Source: Dermatophagoides farinae (Eukaryota > Arthropoda > Arachnida > Sarcoptiformes > Pyroglyphidae). Taken from it: a stretch of DNA of 64,000 nt. How positions within the stretch are numbered: the stretch's first letter is position 1; every line of letters begins with the position of its first letter. Of the stretch, positions 63,953 to 64,000 are shown piece by piece. The notes under the pieces are model-generated. The model made no database searches. It saw only the letters and a list, made by a program, of their open reading frames with translations, and was not told where the DNA came from. The stretch lies in contig NC_134677.1 in NCBI RefSeq assembly GCF_024713945.1, positions 2,731,001 to 2,795,000 on the forward strand, read 5' to 3'. The position numbers were made by a program, and so were the translations under genes.

Positions 63953-64000
63953 ATGGCAAAACGTGAGAGAAAAAAATTATTATCATCATCACCATTTTCA
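63953..64000 (+). CDS. Possible gene start running off the window edge
   Basis: An ATG in good context (AAAATGG) opens 16 codons, beginning Met-Ala-Lys-Arg-Glu-Arg-Lys-Lys and continuing into a Ser stretch, with no stop before the window ends. The basic start fits a cytosolic or nuclear protein. The Ser codons come from an ATC-class repeat, so this may also be chance. Only the sequence beyond the edge can decide. Confidence 0.22.
   Translation, partial: MAKRERKKLLSSSPFS

Overview
The window looks like nuclear DNA of a small arthropod, most likely an astigmatid mite of the house dust mite type (Dermatophagoides or a close relative). This rests on the very AT-rich composition, the short GT-AG introns of about 55-110 bases, abundant GAT/ATC, CA/GT and homopolymer tracts, and above all a secreted GH18 chitinase that resembles the mite group 15 allergens. 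The organism is inferred from gene character; no search was run.

Layout. Bases 1-20,273 are AT-rich and microsatellite-laden with no certain gene; a few exon-like islands are noted. Bases 20,274-33,450 form a compact gene core: (1) an immunoglobulin-superfamily membrane protein on the + strand, lacking its first coding exon; (2) a small + strand two-exon gene of 102 codons with a charged helix and a basic, Gln-ending tail; (3) a four-exon chitinase (+) with signal peptide, GH18 domain, His/Thr repeat linker and a C-terminal chitin-binding domain; (4) convergent to it on the - strand, a two-exon secreted six-cysteine peptide with a cystine-knot-like framework; (5) a - strand glycine/arginine-rich secreted peptide; (6) about 3 kb with little in it; (7) two tandem + strand DEG/ENaC-type channel genes that are related but differ in intron content, the first carrying an apparent frameshift. 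Bases 33,470-64,000 are again AT-rich and repeat-laden, probably intergenic sequence and/or long introns, with scattered exon-like islands and a possible gene start at the right edge.

Functionally, the centre of the window is a secreted-protein neighbourhood: chitinase, cystine-rich peptide and glycine-rich peptide lie within 3 kb. Their 3' ends and TATA-like promoters can be placed, and the chitinase and cystine-rich genes share a tail-to-tail junction with poly(A) signals one base apart. No tRNA, rRNA, CRISPR array or intact transposon was recognised. Coding likeness judged by eye is weak evidence in DNA this AT-rich, so isolated exon candidates are given low confidence.
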